From Brevinema andersonii (GTDB taxonomy: Bacteria > Spirochaetota > Brevinematia > Brevinematales > Brevinemataceae), in NCBI RefSeq assembly GCF_900112165.1, contig NZ_FOKY01000001.1:62001-126000 (forward strand): a stretch of 64,000 bases of DNA. The letters are read 5' to 3'. The position numbers were made by a program, and so were the translations under genes. Of this stretch, positions 36,376-46,442 are shown piece after piece. The stretch's first letter is position 1. Each line of letters begins with the position of its first letter. The notes under the pieces were generated by a model. That model ran no database searches. It saw only the letters and a list, made by a program, of their open reading frames with translations, and had not been told where the DNA came from.

Positions 36376-38013
36376 TTACATCATACCGGGCATTCCCATG
36401 CCGCCACCCATTCCGGGATTCGGCATATCAGATTTCGGTTCAGGCTTGTCCGTAATCATTACTTCCGTTGTTAGGAGCATTCCTGCAATCGACACAGCAT
36501 TTTGCAATGCGGTACGTGTTACTTTTGCAGGGTCCACAATACCAGATTTCATCATATCCACCCATTCATCCGTCAACGCGTTATAACCTTGAGTTTCCTT
36601 CGATTCACGGGCTTTCATAACAATAACCGAACCATCCACTCCTGCATTTTCAGCAATGCGTTTCATAGGAGCTTCAATAGCCTTTTTGATAATATTGATA
36701 CCAACTTGTTCTTCTTCATTGTCTCCTTTGAGGGAATCCAATGCAGCTTGAATTTTTAATAATGCCAGCCCGCCACCTGCAACGATGCCTTCATCAACAG
36801 CCGCTTTTGTTGCAGAAAGGGCATCTTGAACTCTGTCTTTTTTCTCTTTTAGTTCGACTTCTGTTGCTGCGCCAACTTTAATCAAAGCAACACCACCAGC
36901 AAGTTTTGCTTTACGTTCGTTCAATTTTTCGATATCATAGTCTGAAGTGCTTTCAGCGATAGCCATTTCAATCTGTTTTACACGCCCTTTGATCGCAGAA
37001 GTTTCACCAGCACCGTCAACGATAGTAGTATTTTCTTTTTCAACGCGGACTCTGCGTGCACGTCCCAACATATCAGGAGTAGCCTGATCCAAGCGCATAC
37101 CTTTATCTTCGCTGATCACTTGCCCACCTGTAAGAACAGCAATATCTTCAAGCATTGCTTTTCTTCTGTCGCCAAAAGCCGGAGCCTTCACAGCAACAAC
37201 ATTCAACGTACCACGTAGCTTATTGACAATCAATGTTGCTAAAGCTTCACCATCAACATCTTCCGCAATAATAAGAAGAGGTTTACTTTGCTTGAGCACT
37301 GTTTCAAGCAACGGAACCAAATCTTTCAGCGAAGAAATTTTCTTATCATACAACAAAATATAAGGATCATCAAGCTCAGCAACCATACTTTCAGCATCGG
37401 TAGCCATATATGGCGACAAATAGCCGCGATCGAATTGCATACCTTCAACGACATCAACATAAGTTTCCATCGCTTTGGAATCTTCAACAGTAATCACGCC
37501 ATCTTTGCCCACTTTTTCCATCGCCTCAGCGATCAATTTTCCAATTTCTTTGTCATTATTGCCTGAAATCGTAGCAACACTGTTAATTTCTTCCGAAGTT
37601 TTTACTTCTTTTGCAATTTTTTGAATTTCCTGCACTAAAACATCCAATGCCTTATCCATTCCCCGTTTGATAAGTGTAGGATTAGAACCAGCAGTAACAT
37701 TTTTGAAACCTTCTTTAATGATAGCATGTGCTAGAACCGTAGCAGTTGTGGTTCCGTCACCAGCAACATCGTTAGTTTTAGTAGCCACTTCTCGGACAAG
37801 CTGAGCACCCATGTTTTCGAAACTGTCTTCCAATTCGATATCTTTTGCAACTGTAACTCCATCTTTTGTAATATGTGGAGCCCCATATTTTTTATCCAAA
37901 ACTACATTTCGCCCGCGTGGCCCTAATGTAGTACCAACAGCTTTGGCAAGCTTTTCAACACCTGTCAGCACTTTTTGATGTGCTTCACTGGAAAATAATA
38001 AATCCTTAGCCAT
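36376..38013 (-). CDS. groL: Chaperonin GroEL (Hsp60)
   Basis: ATP-driven protein-folding chaperonin, 545 residues. Family signatures include [17 protein letters not shown], the ATP-site region [23 protein letters not shown] and the Met/Gly-rich tail [20 protein letters not shown] precedes the ATG. No groES lies next to it and I see no CIRCE operator in the 74 bases upstream, so it is not in the usual groESL arrangement. Confidence 0.97.
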   Translation of the reverse strand: MAKDLLFSSEAHQKVLTGVEKLAKAVGTTLGPRGRNVVLDKKYGAPHITKDGVTVAKDIELEDSFENMGAQLVREVATKTNDVAGDGTTTATVLAHAIIKEGFKNVTAGSNPTLIKRGMDKALDVLVQEIQKIAKEVKTSEEINSVATISGNNDKEIGKLIAEAMEKVGKDGVITVEDSKAMETYVDVVEGMQFDRGYLSPYMATDAESMVAELDDPYILLYDKKISSLKDLVPLLETVLKQSKPLLIIAEDVDGEALATLIVNKLRGTLNVVAVKAPAFGDRRKAMLEDIAVLTGGQVISEDKGMRLDQATPDMLGRARRVRVEKENTTIVDGAGETSAIKGRVKQIEMAIAESTSDYDIEKLNERKAKLAGGVALIKVGAATEVELKEKKDRVQDALSATKAAVDEGIVAGGGLALLKIQAALDSLKGDNEEEQVGINIIKKAIEAPMKRIAENAGVDGSVIVMKARESKETQGYNALTDEWVDMMKSGIVDPAKVTRTALQNAVSIAGMLLTTEVMITDKPEPKSDMPNPGMGGGMGMPGMM

Positions 38014-38087
38014 AATAAAACTCCTTTTTGTTATTTATTTGATGCTTTATAAATATCATTAGCAAAAATTATGCCAATTCTATTTTT

Positions 38088-39368
38088 TTATTTAATAATT
38101 TCACTAAGTTGCAAAATTTTCGCAGTTTCACCAGGTTTTTCCAGAAAAAACCAGACGTCATTTTTTTCATTTACAGCTTCAATAGCTAATCCATCATTGA
38201 GAATCTGACTCGGCTCTTCAACCCAATAATAGGGTAGGCTAACATCTTTTTTCGGATTATATAAATAGAGTGTCGTTAATGCACTTCCTTTTTTCTCCCT
38301 ATAAACAATGTAGTTATTACCCAAAAAAGAATCGAATTCCCAACGTGGCTTGCTACCCGATAAAGAACGCAGTTGCTTACCTTTATAAAGAGTATATGCC
38401 AAACCTTTTTCTTCAAAATGTTCCAAACTACTATCCGAACTACGATCTATAGATTTGAAATCTGTTTTTTGAAGATTACTATTAGTTAGAACATAAACTA
38501 TTCCATCAACTGCAATTAGCATACGATCGCCGATCTGCCGGTATTCAATCGTATCCCTTTGTTTAGGAGAGGCATATAAAATTGTCCGTTCCATATTAGG
38601 CTGACTAGGATCGAATAAAATAATATCATGCTCGCGGAAAATCAAAATCGAATTTCCATACCAAAAAAAATTGTCCACATCATTTAAAGAATGCTCCAAA
38701 ATTCCATTGCTTGTAGAAAAAACCGTTAATTTTTTAGCATCCTGGAGATCCGTGTGCACAGCAACAAAGCGATTGTCTGCAGAAAATGCTGCATCCAGCA
38801 GTGACATATTATTTCCATAAATCATGGTTAAAGGCACAAAACGTTTCTGAGGTACGCTGAATAAAGCTAGACGAAGATTTCGCTCATTTTTATAGCTAGA
38901 CTCACCGCTCAAAAGCCACAAAGTCCTATCTTCAGAAGCTTGAGCATCAGAAACCGCTGGCAATTCAGCCTTTTTTTGAACAACAGGCATATTAATATCA
39001 GACAAATCCATAGCATACAGTGCTCTTTTGTAGGCAAACCATAATACATTCCCAACAAGTTTTGTTTCGATAAAGTCCGTTGAACTGTCGGAAAAATTCC
39101 AAGAATTAAAATCCATCTTAATCACATTATGCATTTCAATCCATAATTCCCGGCCTTTGTAACTAAGCTGTATTCTTGTTCCGCGCTGTGCCCGAGCTTT
39201 GAACACAAGCAGAAATGGCGCAAAATCAACTGCAGAACTATCAGCAAAAGTATCATATAAAGGTACATGGTCTTGGGAAACAACATAACGACCAAAATCA
39301 AACTGCGTCCTTAATAATATCGCAGGAACAAACACCAGAAAAATAATAAATTCGTGTGCTCTAGACAT
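38088..39368 (-). CDS. Unknown secreted protein, probably beta-propeller-like
   Basis: 426 residues with an N-terminal hydrophobic signal or anchor (about 7-20). The rest is almost entirely beta-prone with repeating units of about 40-45 residues (for example DRTLWLLSGES, DNRFVAVHTDLQDAKKLTVFS, GDRMLIAVDGIVYVL), which suggests a propeller. No enzyme motif is seen. It is 3 bases from the end of topA, so probably in its transcript, and 74 bases before groEL. The family is not recognised. Confidence 0.5.
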   Translation of the reverse strand: MSRAHEFIIFLVFVPAILLRTQFDFGRYVVSQDHVPLYDTFADSSAVDFAPFLLVFKARAQRGTRIQLSYKGRELWIEMHNVIKMDFNSWNFSDSSTDFIETKLVGNVLWFAYKRALYAMDLSDINMPVVQKKAELPAVSDAQASEDRTLWLLSGESSYKNERNLRLALFSVPQKRFVPLTMIYGNNMSLLDAAFSADNRFVAVHTDLQDAKKLTVFSTSNGILEHSLNDVDNFFWYGNSILIFREHDIILFDPSQPNMERTILYASPKQRDTIEYRQIGDRMLIAVDGIVYVLTNSNLQKTDFKSIDRSSDSSLEHFEEKGLAYTLYKGKQLRSLSGSKPRWEFDSFLGNNYIVYREKKGSALTTLYLYNPKKDVSLPYYWVEEPSQILNDGLAIEAVNEKNDVWFFLEKPGETAKILQLSEIIK

Positions 39369-39371
39369 ACA

Positions 39372-41528
39372 TCAATCCTCTTGTTCAGAATAGCTACATC
39401 CTTCCCGCAAACAGATAGGAGTATTATTTTCCCCTGATTTTGGGAAAAGAGGTGTTCCGTCCTTAGGACATACTTTTCCTGATGGCTTCATATTAACAAT
39501 AAAATCGCATTCTGGGTAGCCCGTGCACGCATAAAAAGCCCCACGTCTGCCGCCGCGTTTTTCGACAACTTTTCCTTCAAGACACTTTGGACAGTTGCCG
39601 TAAGGAATAGGTTTTGCATTTGAGCACTCCGGCCAACCCGAACACGCTAGAAAATATCCATATTTCCCAAGCTTTTTAAGCATAGGTTTACCACATTTAT
39701 CACAAATTTCATCTGTTTTTTCGTCGAATGCACCTTTGATCGAATCCACGCGTTCATAAGCATCTGCTACAGTTTTATGAAACGGTGTATAAAATGCACG
39801 GACCACATCTTTCCAAGGCACGCGGTTTTCTTCGACAGCATCGAGTTTTTCTTCCATATCGGCCGTAAACTCAGCATTGATCAGTGACGAAAAATTATCC
39901 GTCAAAAGCTTGTTGACTGCTTCACCGAGTTCTGTTGGAATAAGACTGCGCCCGTCTTTTTTAACATAATAGCGCTTGGAAAGCGTCATCATTGTTGGCG
40001 CATAAGTTGACGGTCGTCCGATCCCTAATTCTTCCATCGTTTTGACCAATGTAGCTTCAGTATAACGGGGTAGAGGTTGCGTAAATTTTTGTTCGGGGTC
40101 CAGCCTCTCACATTTCAACAACGCTCCCTTATCAAGACGCGGCGGCAATTTGGGATCTTTTTTGTCGGAAGCAAAAGTCCAAACACGCTGAAATCCATCA
40201 AAAACCACTCGTGATCCTGATGTATAAAATACACATTCTGCTGCAGCAATGGATAAACTTTCGACTTCGCGCTCAACCGGCGCCATCTGAGACGCAACAA
40301 ATTTGCGCCAAATCAAATTGTATAATTTATACTGATCATTTGAAAGAAACTGTTTGATTTCATCCGGATGCAAAGTCACATCAGTAGGCCTTATGGCTTC
40401 GTGGGCATCTTGAGCACTTTTTTTATTCGAAAAACTGTTCCGTGTTTTTGGAAGATACTCAGAGCCATAATTATTCTTGATAAATTCAGCTGCATCTTGA
40501 GCTGCACCCGGTGAAATCCTTGTCGAATCAGTTCTCATATATGTAATAAGTCCAGTCCGACTGCTGCTCAAATCGACACCTTCATATAATTCCTGAGCAG
40601 TACGCATAGTTTTCGCGGCAGCCCAGCCTAAAAGATTGTTAGCGGATTGCTGCAAAGTGCTAGTGATAAAAGGTGCTGATGTTTTAGTGGTTGATGTTGA
40701 TTTTTTTGCCTCTTCAACAATAAAATGAGCATTCTTAAGAGTATACACAATAGCATTCATTTCTTTTTCTGATCGAACAACACATTGAGTTTTATCGTTA
40801 TTGAAATCATTGGGAGTCACAACGCGTCTACCTTGATAACGCGACAATGCAGCAGTAAATTTATGCTTGCCGGCAGTCAATTCTGCATCAAGAGTCCAGT
40901 ATTCTTGAGGAACAAATACTCTGATTTCATGTTCACGTTCAACGATCAGCCGCAACGCCGTTGATTGCACACGTCCAGCAGAAAGCTTGCCTTTGACCTT
41001 TTTCCAAAGAAGTGGGCTAAGTTCGTAACCGAACAAACGATCAATCACGCGACGCCCCTGTTGGGCATTAACCAAATTTTCTTCAATATCTGTAGGAGCC
41101 GCTACTGCATTTAGAACAGCATCTTTCGTAATTTCTAAAAAGCGGATCCGTTTGATCGGAATATTGCGTTTCAGTTTAGGAATGACTTTCTCTTCAAAAT
41201 AATTTTTTAAATGCCGTGCTATTGCTTCGCCTTCACGGTCGGGGTCGGACGCAAGAAGCACTTCACTGGAGCTTTTCAATGCTTCAGCTAATTCTTTGAT
41301 CACCTTACTACGGTCACGCATCACAATATAACGAGGCTCGAAAGTTTGAGTATCAATTCCTAAAGTCGATTTCGGCAAGTCAATCACATGTCCAGCGGAC
41401 GCTTTGATTGTGTACGAGCTTCCAAGATATTTTCTTAAAGTCGCCGCTTTTGACGGAGACTCGACAATCACCAATTTCGTTAATTTTTTAGTTTTTTTGG
41501 AAGTAGTCGATTTGTGCTTTACAGCCAT
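39372..41528 (-). CDS. topA: DNA topoisomerase I
   Basis: Type IA topoisomerase that relaxes negative supercoils. 718 residues from the ATG at 41528 (GGAGG 6 bases upstream; a longer frame has no such site). TOPRIM domain with LVIVESPSKA and LLASDPDREGEAIA; active-site Tyr in ITYMRTDSTRIS near residue 330; GIGRPSTYAPTM near 480. Three C-terminal zinc-finger repeats follow: two four-Cys (CDKCGKP...CSGWPEC; CPKCLEG...CTGYPEC) and one degenerate (CPKDGTP...CLREGC). Its start is 117 bases from divergent comM. Confidence 0.97.
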   Translation of the reverse strand: MAVKHKSTTSKKTKKLTKLVIVESPSKAATLRKYLGSSYTIKASAGHVIDLPKSTLGIDTQTFEPRYIVMRDRSKVIKELAEALKSSSEVLLASDPDREGEAIARHLKNYFEEKVIPKLKRNIPIKRIRFLEITKDAVLNAVAAPTDIEENLVNAQQGRRVIDRLFGYELSPLLWKKVKGKLSAGRVQSTALRLIVEREHEIRVFVPQEYWTLDAELTAGKHKFTAALSRYQGRRVVTPNDFNNDKTQCVVRSEKEMNAIVYTLKNAHFIVEEAKKSTSTTKTSAPFITSTLQQSANNLLGWAAAKTMRTAQELYEGVDLSSSRTGLITYMRTDSTRISPGAAQDAAEFIKNNYGSEYLPKTRNSFSNKKSAQDAHEAIRPTDVTLHPDEIKQFLSNDQYKLYNLIWRKFVASQMAPVEREVESLSIAAAECVFYTSGSRVVFDGFQRVWTFASDKKDPKLPPRLDKGALLKCERLDPEQKFTQPLPRYTEATLVKTMEELGIGRPSTYAPTMMTLSKRYYVKKDGRSLIPTELGEAVNKLLTDNFSSLINAEFTADMEEKLDAVEENRVPWKDVVRAFYTPFHKTVADAYERVDSIKGAFDEKTDEICDKCGKPMLKKLGKYGYFLACSGWPECSNAKPIPYGNCPKCLEGKVVEKRGGRRGAFYACTGYPECDFIVNMKPSGKVCPKDGTPLFPKSGENNTPICLREGCSYSEQED

Positions 41529-41645
41529 AAATTTCCTCCAAATATTCGGACAAAAAAAAATGAAAATTCTCAAGATATACTGTAAAATATAGCATTATTA
41601 ACAATAAAAAACAATTTTTTAAACAAAAAGATTTCGGGAGAGAGA

Positions 41646-43149
41646 ATGATTAGAACATTTTCGGGCGCATTTTTCGGTTTAGACTGCCTAACTATTGAAA
41701 TAGAAATAGATATCAAGCCTCGCATGAAAAATTTTGAAATAGTTGGATTGCCAGGCACCACTATCCGCGAATCTTGCCGTCGCATCGAAACAGCAATAAC
41801 CAATTCCGGCTTTCATTTTCCAGGCAAGCAAATTATTGTTAACCTTGCACCAGCTGGGGTTAAAAAAATTGGCACATTGTTTGATCTTCCCATTACCCTC
41901 GGCATTTTGGCCCACGAAGCCGATCTTTCGATCCCTGAAAAAACATTTATGTTGGGTGAACTTTCGCTGGACGGGCAACTTCGCAGCATTCAAGGATCAC
42001 TGATTTTAGCAGCCCATGCAAAAGAACAAGGTTTTGAAACGTTCGTCTGCCCTGCAGAAAATGCCGCTGAAGCTATGATGATAGATGGAATAAAAATAAT
42101 TGGAATTAAACATTTGACAGATGCCTTCGAAATAATTCAAGGAAAATATCCTGTTTCTTCATCATGCCCTCCAAAATCAAAAATTTTTGAAGAGGAAAAA
42201 TTATTCTGCTTTAGCGACGTCAAAGGACAAGAAACAGCCAAACGTGCTCTGGAAATTGCAGCTGCAGGACGACATAATATTTTGATGCTGGGACCTCCCG
42301 GGACAGGAAAAACTATGCTAGCTCGACGAATGCCCGGGATTCTACCTCCGATTTCACCTCAAGAATCATTGGAAACTTCCAAAATTCATAGTGTTTGTGG
42401 AACACTATCTGGTTCTCAACTAATGCGCACACGGCCATTTCGAGCTCCCCATCATACAGCTTCGGACATTGCGATCGTTGGAGGTGGACGCTTTCCAAAG
42501 CCTGGTGAAATAAGTTTGGCACATAATGGTATTTTGTTTTTGAATGAACTGCAGGAATTCAGTGGTTCCATACTTCAGGTGTTAAGGCAGCCTTTGGAAG
42601 AAAAAAAAAATTACTATTTCACGTGCTGAAGGAGTGGTTAGTTTTCCGGCACGATTTATGTTGATCGGTGCTTTGAATCCTTCAAAAAGTCCAGTAGGAG
42701 ATACCATTGAAAGCTGGAATACACAGGATATGCTGCGACTTTTGAAAAAATTTTCGCATCCGTTTCTTGATAGAATAGATATGCATATTCAAGTAGGAAA
42801 CGTACCTTACGAAAAGCTTGATCAAAGAAAAAAAGGGGAACGCTCGGAAACTATCAAATTACGCGTAACCGAAGCTCGGAAAATTCAGATGGAACGTTTT
42901 AAGTATGAAAATATCATGGTCAACGCCGATCTTGAGCCACCATTAATAGAAAAATACTGCACACCCAACGCTGCCGCTGAAGATCTTCTAAAGTTGGCTA
43001 TGGAAAAGTTATCTCTTTCATTGCGTTCCTACGATAAAATTATTAAGTGCGCACGTACAATTGCAGATTTATCAGGAGACGCACAGATTAATGAAATCCA
43101 TGTCAGTGAAGCATTACAATACCGTATTTTGGATCGATTACTGATATAA
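41646..43149 (+). pseudogene. comM: ComM/YifB AAA+ protein split by a frameshift in an A10 run
   Basis: The Mg-chelatase-like family to which ComM, the branch-migration helicase of natural transformation, belongs. The first part (327 codons) has the N-terminal lonC-like domain ([16 protein letters not shown]) and Walker [11 protein letters not shown], then runs out of frame at a ten-A run (42601-42610) after QPLEE. One A fewer gives [23 protein letters not shown] and joins the second part, which carries MLIGALNPSKSP, sensor motifs and SLRSYDKIIKCARTIADL. Both halves are otherwise intact, so this may be a recent lesion, a slippage site or a sequencing error. CxxC motifs of typical ComM between the halves are absent. 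Confidence 0.85.
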
Positions 43150-43162
43150 ATGCAAATAAATA

Positions 43163-43191
43163 TTGACAAATAGTTTAAAAGCAAGTATAAT
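43163..43191 (+). promoter_or_regulatory. Promoter of the rplU operon
   Basis: TTGACA at 43163-43168, 17-base spacer, TATAAT at 43186-43191: full consensus, about 49 bases before rplU, as expected for a strong ribosomal promoter. Confidence 0.85.
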
Positions 43192-43239
43192 ACTTTTCAA
43201 GTATCTGAATTTCAGACAGACATCAAAGGAGTAATTCTT

Positions 43240-43551
43240 ATGTACGCAATTGTAGAGATAGGCGGTCAATCGCACAAAGCCGAAGAAGGCGCAGAGCTTC
43301 TTGTTAATTTAATTGCCGGAGAAAAAGGAACATTATTAAATTTTGATAAGGTTGCGATGCTCAACGACAACGGTAACACCGAAATCGGAGCTCCGTATCT
43401 TTCCGCAACGGTTAAAGCGGAAATTATTGACCCATTAGTAAAAGGTAAAAAATTGACTGTATTTAAATATAAAAATAAAACAAATTACAGAGTAAAGACT
43501 GGTCACAGACAAAAATATACATTGATTAAAATTACCAACATCAATAAATGA
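43240..43551 (+). CDS. rplU: Ribosomal protein bL21
   Basis: A 103-residue 50S protein with the family start MYAIVEIGGQSHKAEEG and the C-terminal signature YKNKTNYRVKTGHRQKYTLIKI. AAAGGAG precedes the ATG. It is first in the operon rplU-prp-rpmA-dksA-like-mltG-nif3; its last bases overlap prp (ATGA). Confidence 0.96.
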   Translation: MYAIVEIGGQSHKAEEGAELLVNLIAGEKGTLLNFDKVAMLNDNGNTEIGAPYLSATVKAEIIDPLVKGKKLTVFKYKNKTNYRVKTGHRQKYTLIKITNINK

Positions 43552-43829
43552 TAACTATAACTCTTAAAGAACAATTGGATAATATAGAAATCAAAGTACA
43601 AGGACATAGTGAAAGTATTGTATGTGCTGGAGTCTCTGCTTTGTTAGAAGCATGGAGACTTACAGAAGAATACTTAGAACAACATAAAATTCCTGCAGAC
43701 AAAGGGTATGTTCAGGCAAAAATTCCTAAAACTTCTATTTCTCATATATTATTTGTCCAATTAACTATAGGATTAAAAGCGTTACACGAACAATATCCAA
43801 AGGAAATTACTCTAAATATTGGAGGCTAA
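43548..43829 (+). CDS. prp: Prp-family cysteine protease (ribosomal-processing protease)
   Basis: 93 residues between rplU and rpmA, the usual place for Prp. In Firmicutes Prp removes an N-terminal extension from bL27. Candidate catalytic residues are His20 (QGHSES) and Cys26 ([13 protein letters not shown]). The His-Cys spacing is about six residues shorter than in Staphylococcus, where the residues are His22 and Cys34. The L27 encoded just downstream has no extension to cut, so the substrate, or the need for activity, is unclear. Confidence 0.8.
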   Translation: MITITLKEQLDNIEIKVQGHSESIVCAGVSALLEAWRLTEEYLEQHKIPADKGYVQAKIPKTSISHILFVQLTIGLKALHEQYPKEITLNIGG

Positions 43830-43830
43830 A

Positions 43831-44082
43831 ATGGCATCAAAAAAATCCGGAGGCTCAGCCAAAAACGGAAGAGATAGTATATCGAAAAGGCTAGGAGTTA
43901 AAAAATTTGGTGGAGAAAAAGTTATTGCTGGAAACATTATTATACGCCAACGTGGGACAAAATTTCATCCTGGTATTTCAGTGGGTCGCGGTGGAGATGA
44001 TACCTTGTTTGCTTTAACAGATGGAATTATAAAATTTACCTATAGCCGGGGAAAAACAGTAGTAAATGTTTTATCATCATAA
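43831..44082 (+). CDS. rpmA: Ribosomal protein bL27
   Basis: An 83-residue 50S protein near the peptidyl-transferase centre: [23 protein letters not shown] and [13 protein letters not shown]. It starts at the ATG at 43831, with GGAGG directly upstream; the mature-type N-terminus follows the Met at once, with no Firmicute-style cleavable leader. Confidence 0.96.
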   Translation: MASKKSGGSAKNGRDSISKRLGVKKFGGEKVIAGNIIIRQRGTKFHPGISVGRGGDDTLFALTDGIIKFTYSRGKTVVNVLSS

Positions 44083-44109
44083 AAGATAAGACTAGAAAGA
44101 TAAGACTAG
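44082..44109 (+). repeat. 14-base perfect tandem duplication before the DksA-like gene
   Basis: AAAGATAAGACTAG occurs twice in a row (44082-44095 and 44096-44109), between the rpmA stop and the ribosome site of the next gene. It changes the intergenic spacing by exactly one unit. Confidence 0.8.
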
Positions 44110-44117
44110 GCGGTATT

Positions 44118-44450
44118 ATGTTAACACAAGAACAACTTGCATTTTTTCATAAAAAATTAACAGATTTAAAATCAGAGCTCATTGAGACTATTATCGGCGA
44201 GCTGGAAGATGAAGAAAGTCCATTTAATATTCAAGGCGACATGGCAGACAAAGCGGAAGCTTTAACATATGTTGCGGTGAGCGAAGAATTAACAGCTTCA
44301 CAAAGAAACACTTTAGATAAAATTGATAGAGCATTAAAACGAATAGAAGATGGTCTCTTCGGTAAATGTCTTATATGTGACAAACCAATTGAACTAGAAC
44401 GCTTAGAAGCTATTCCTTATGCAGAAACATGCAAAGAACATATGAAATAA
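44118..44450 (+). CDS. DksA/TraR-family zinc-finger protein
   Basis: 110 residues: an N-terminal coiled coil (about 5-70), then a zinc finger KCLICDKPIELERLEAIPYAETCKEH in which the usual fourth Cys is His. The family binds the RNA polymerase secondary channel or related sites. It is shorter than E. coli DksA (151). It may modulate transcription in concert with (p)ppGpp, but the conserved coiled-coil-tip Asp residues cannot be assigned with confidence. In the rplU operon. Confidence 0.8.
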   Translation: MLTQEQLAFFHKKLTDLKSELIETIIGELEDEESPFNIQGDMADKAEALTYVAVSEELTASQRNTLDKIDRALKRIEDGLFGKCLICDKPIELERLEAIPYAETCKEHMK

Positions 44451-44497
44451 AAATTATTTATTTAATAATAGTTCTCTCATAAGATAAGGAAAAAACA

Positions 44498-45478
44498 TTG
44501 AAATATAAGATATTATGTTTATTTTTATTGCTTATTTCGTGTACAAAATCCCAAAATAATACTGAAGTTTACTTTTCAGTGAATAGAGGAGATAATCTTT
44601 CTAAAGTAACTCAACGTTTAATTGATGAAAAAATCATTGATGACTTCAAAATATTCCGTCTGACAGCAAAGCTTTCAGGACAAAGTTCTAAGCTTAAAGT
44701 GGGCAATTATATTATACCTCCACAATCTTCTTATTATGATATTCTTAAAATCTTAAGTTCTGGTAGAGATTCAGGCATACGAATTACTATTCCTGAAGGA
44801 TTTAATAGCTTTGATATTGCAGCTCTTCTAGAAAAAAATAATATTATTTCCTCCAATGATTTTATCAAAGAAATCAGCAAACCAGAATATCTCATCCGTT
44901 ATAATATACCAAGTAATTCTGCTCAAACTCTAGAAGGTTATTTGTTTCCTGATACTTATAATTTTAGTATAAATTCACAGCCTGAAACTGTAGTAAAAAC
45001 GATGCTTTTACGCTTTGACAAAATAATTACACCAGATATTCTGACAAACCTTAAAGAACAAAACAAAACTCTGCATCAATTATTAACACTTGCTTCTATC
45101 GTAGAAAAAGAATCTGGAGGAAATAATGAAATGGGATTGATTGCCGGGGTGTATACCAAACGACTGGCAATAGGTATGAAAATGCAAGCTGATCCGACAC
45201 TTATTTATGCTTTGATTCTAGAAAATGAATATGACGGAAACATAAGATATAAGCATTTAAGACCTCCATGGCCATCTCCTTATAATACCTACTATACTTA
45301 TGGAACACCGCCTGGACCTATTGCTAATCCAGGTAAATCTGCACTTCTTGCCAGCCTATCGCCAGAACCAACTTCATATTTATATTTTGTAGGAAAAGGA
45401 GATGGAACTCATATTTTTTCTAAGACGCTTGTTGAACATAATTTAGCAGTAGAACAATATCAACGAAAAAAACAATGA
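44498..45478 (+). CDS. mltG: Endolytic murein transglycosylase MltG (YceG-like)
   Basis: Cuts nascent glycan strands of peptidoglycan. 326 residues starting at TTG, with AAGGA upstream and no better start. The N-terminus reads as a lipoprotein signal (LFLLLISC), whereas E. coli MltG is a transmembrane protein. The YceG domain shows LKVGNY, LEGYLFPDTYNF, the catalytic Glu region IVEKESGG, and the C-terminal PSPYNTYYTYGTPPGPIANPGKSAL. It overlaps nif3 by 4 bases. Confidence 0.92.
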   Translation: MKYKILCLFLLLISCTKSQNNTEVYFSVNRGDNLSKVTQRLIDEKIIDDFKIFRLTAKLSGQSSKLKVGNYIIPPQSSYYDILKILSSGRDSGIRITIPEGFNSFDIAALLEKNNIISSNDFIKEISKPEYLIRYNIPSNSAQTLEGYLFPDTYNFSINSQPETVVKTMLLRFDKIITPDILTNLKEQNKTLHQLLTLASIVEKESGGNNEMGLIAGVYTKRLAIGMKMQADPTLIYALILENEYDGNIRYKHLRPPWPSPYNTYYTYGTPPGPIANPGKSALLASLSPEPTSYLYFVGKGDGTHIFSKTLVEHNLAVEQYQRKKQ

Positions 45479-46230
45479 TAAAAAGACATCAATTAATAGA
45501 TTCTTTAGATTCTTGGCTATTACCAAATAACATCAAAGATCATACTATTAATTCCCTACAATTCGAAGGTAGAGAGTTAATTACTCATGTTGGAGGAGCA
45601 GTTGATGTTTCTATCGAAACATTTCAAAAAGCGGTTGAACAACAAATAGATTTTTTAATTACTCATCATGGTTTGATCTGGGGCGGATTAAAACAAATTA
45701 CAGGTATTGATAAACAAAGAATTCAACTTTTGTGCCAGCATGATATAAATTTATATTGTAGTCATTTACCACTTGATATTCACCCTACATTGGGCAATAA
45801 TGTTCAACTCATTCAGCTATTAGATATGACAAACACTAAAGAATTATTCTTTGATGTTGGATATATAGGTATATATAATTCACAGATATCATACAGTAAT
45901 TTTATCAAAAAAATTAGAAAAAAAATATCACAAAATATCACTGAAATGCCCTTTGGAAAAAAGATGATTCAAAGAGTAGCAGTGTGCTCTGGAGGTGCAG
46001 GACTTGATACGAGTGCTTTCTTCGAAGCTTATGCAAAAGGAGTTGATACCTTTTTAAGTGGCGAAACAAACAGTCTTTTGTACCACTATGCTAAGGAACT
46101 AGAAATAAATATTATATGTGCGGGACACTATGCTACTGAAACTTTTGGTATACAAGCACTTTTAAAAAAAATAAATAAAAAATTCCAAAATATAAAATGT
46201 ACATTTCTAGATTTACCAACTAACTGGTAA
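45475..46230 (+). CDS. Nif3/YbgI-family dinuclear metal protein
   Basis: 251 residues. Metal-ligand motifs of the family: LITHHGLIWGG, LYCSHLPLDIHPTLGNN, and near the C-terminus ICAGHYATETFGI with an upstream Glu (SGETNS). Family members are called GTP cyclohydrolase type 2-like, but the role is unsettled. It is last in the rplU operon. After it, 46231-46442 is AT-rich with no feature I can support. Confidence 0.9.
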   Translation: MIKRHQLIDSLDSWLLPNNIKDHTINSLQFEGRELITHVGGAVDVSIETFQKAVEQQIDFLITHHGLIWGGLKQITGIDKQRIQLLCQHDINLYCSHLPLDIHPTLGNNVQLIQLLDMTNTKELFFDVGYIGIYNSQISYSNFIKKIRKKISQNITEMPFGKKMIQRVAVCSGGAGLDTSAFFEAYAKGVDTFLSGETNSLLYHYAKELEINIICAGHYATETFGIQALLKKINKKFQNIKCTFLDLPTNW

Positions 46231-46442
46231 TTTTTATTAGATACTAAAAATGATATATTCTATAAATTATTAATAACAGTAATAAACCACTTATTTAGAA
46301 ATAAATTCTTAATCAATCTAAAAAATAGAAAGCTAATATCTCTAATTTTAAAGAGAAATTATTAATAAATATAAAAATCACTAAGATCTTAAATACCAAT
46401 AAACTGTTTAAGAAAATTGTTTAAGATTTTTTTAAAATTTTA

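Noticed and set aside
46231-46442. Small RNA or CRISPR-like repeats in the AT-rich gap after nif3
   Set aside because: Short repeats such as GTTTAAGA are expected by chance at this base composition; there is no regular spacing and no strong hairpin.
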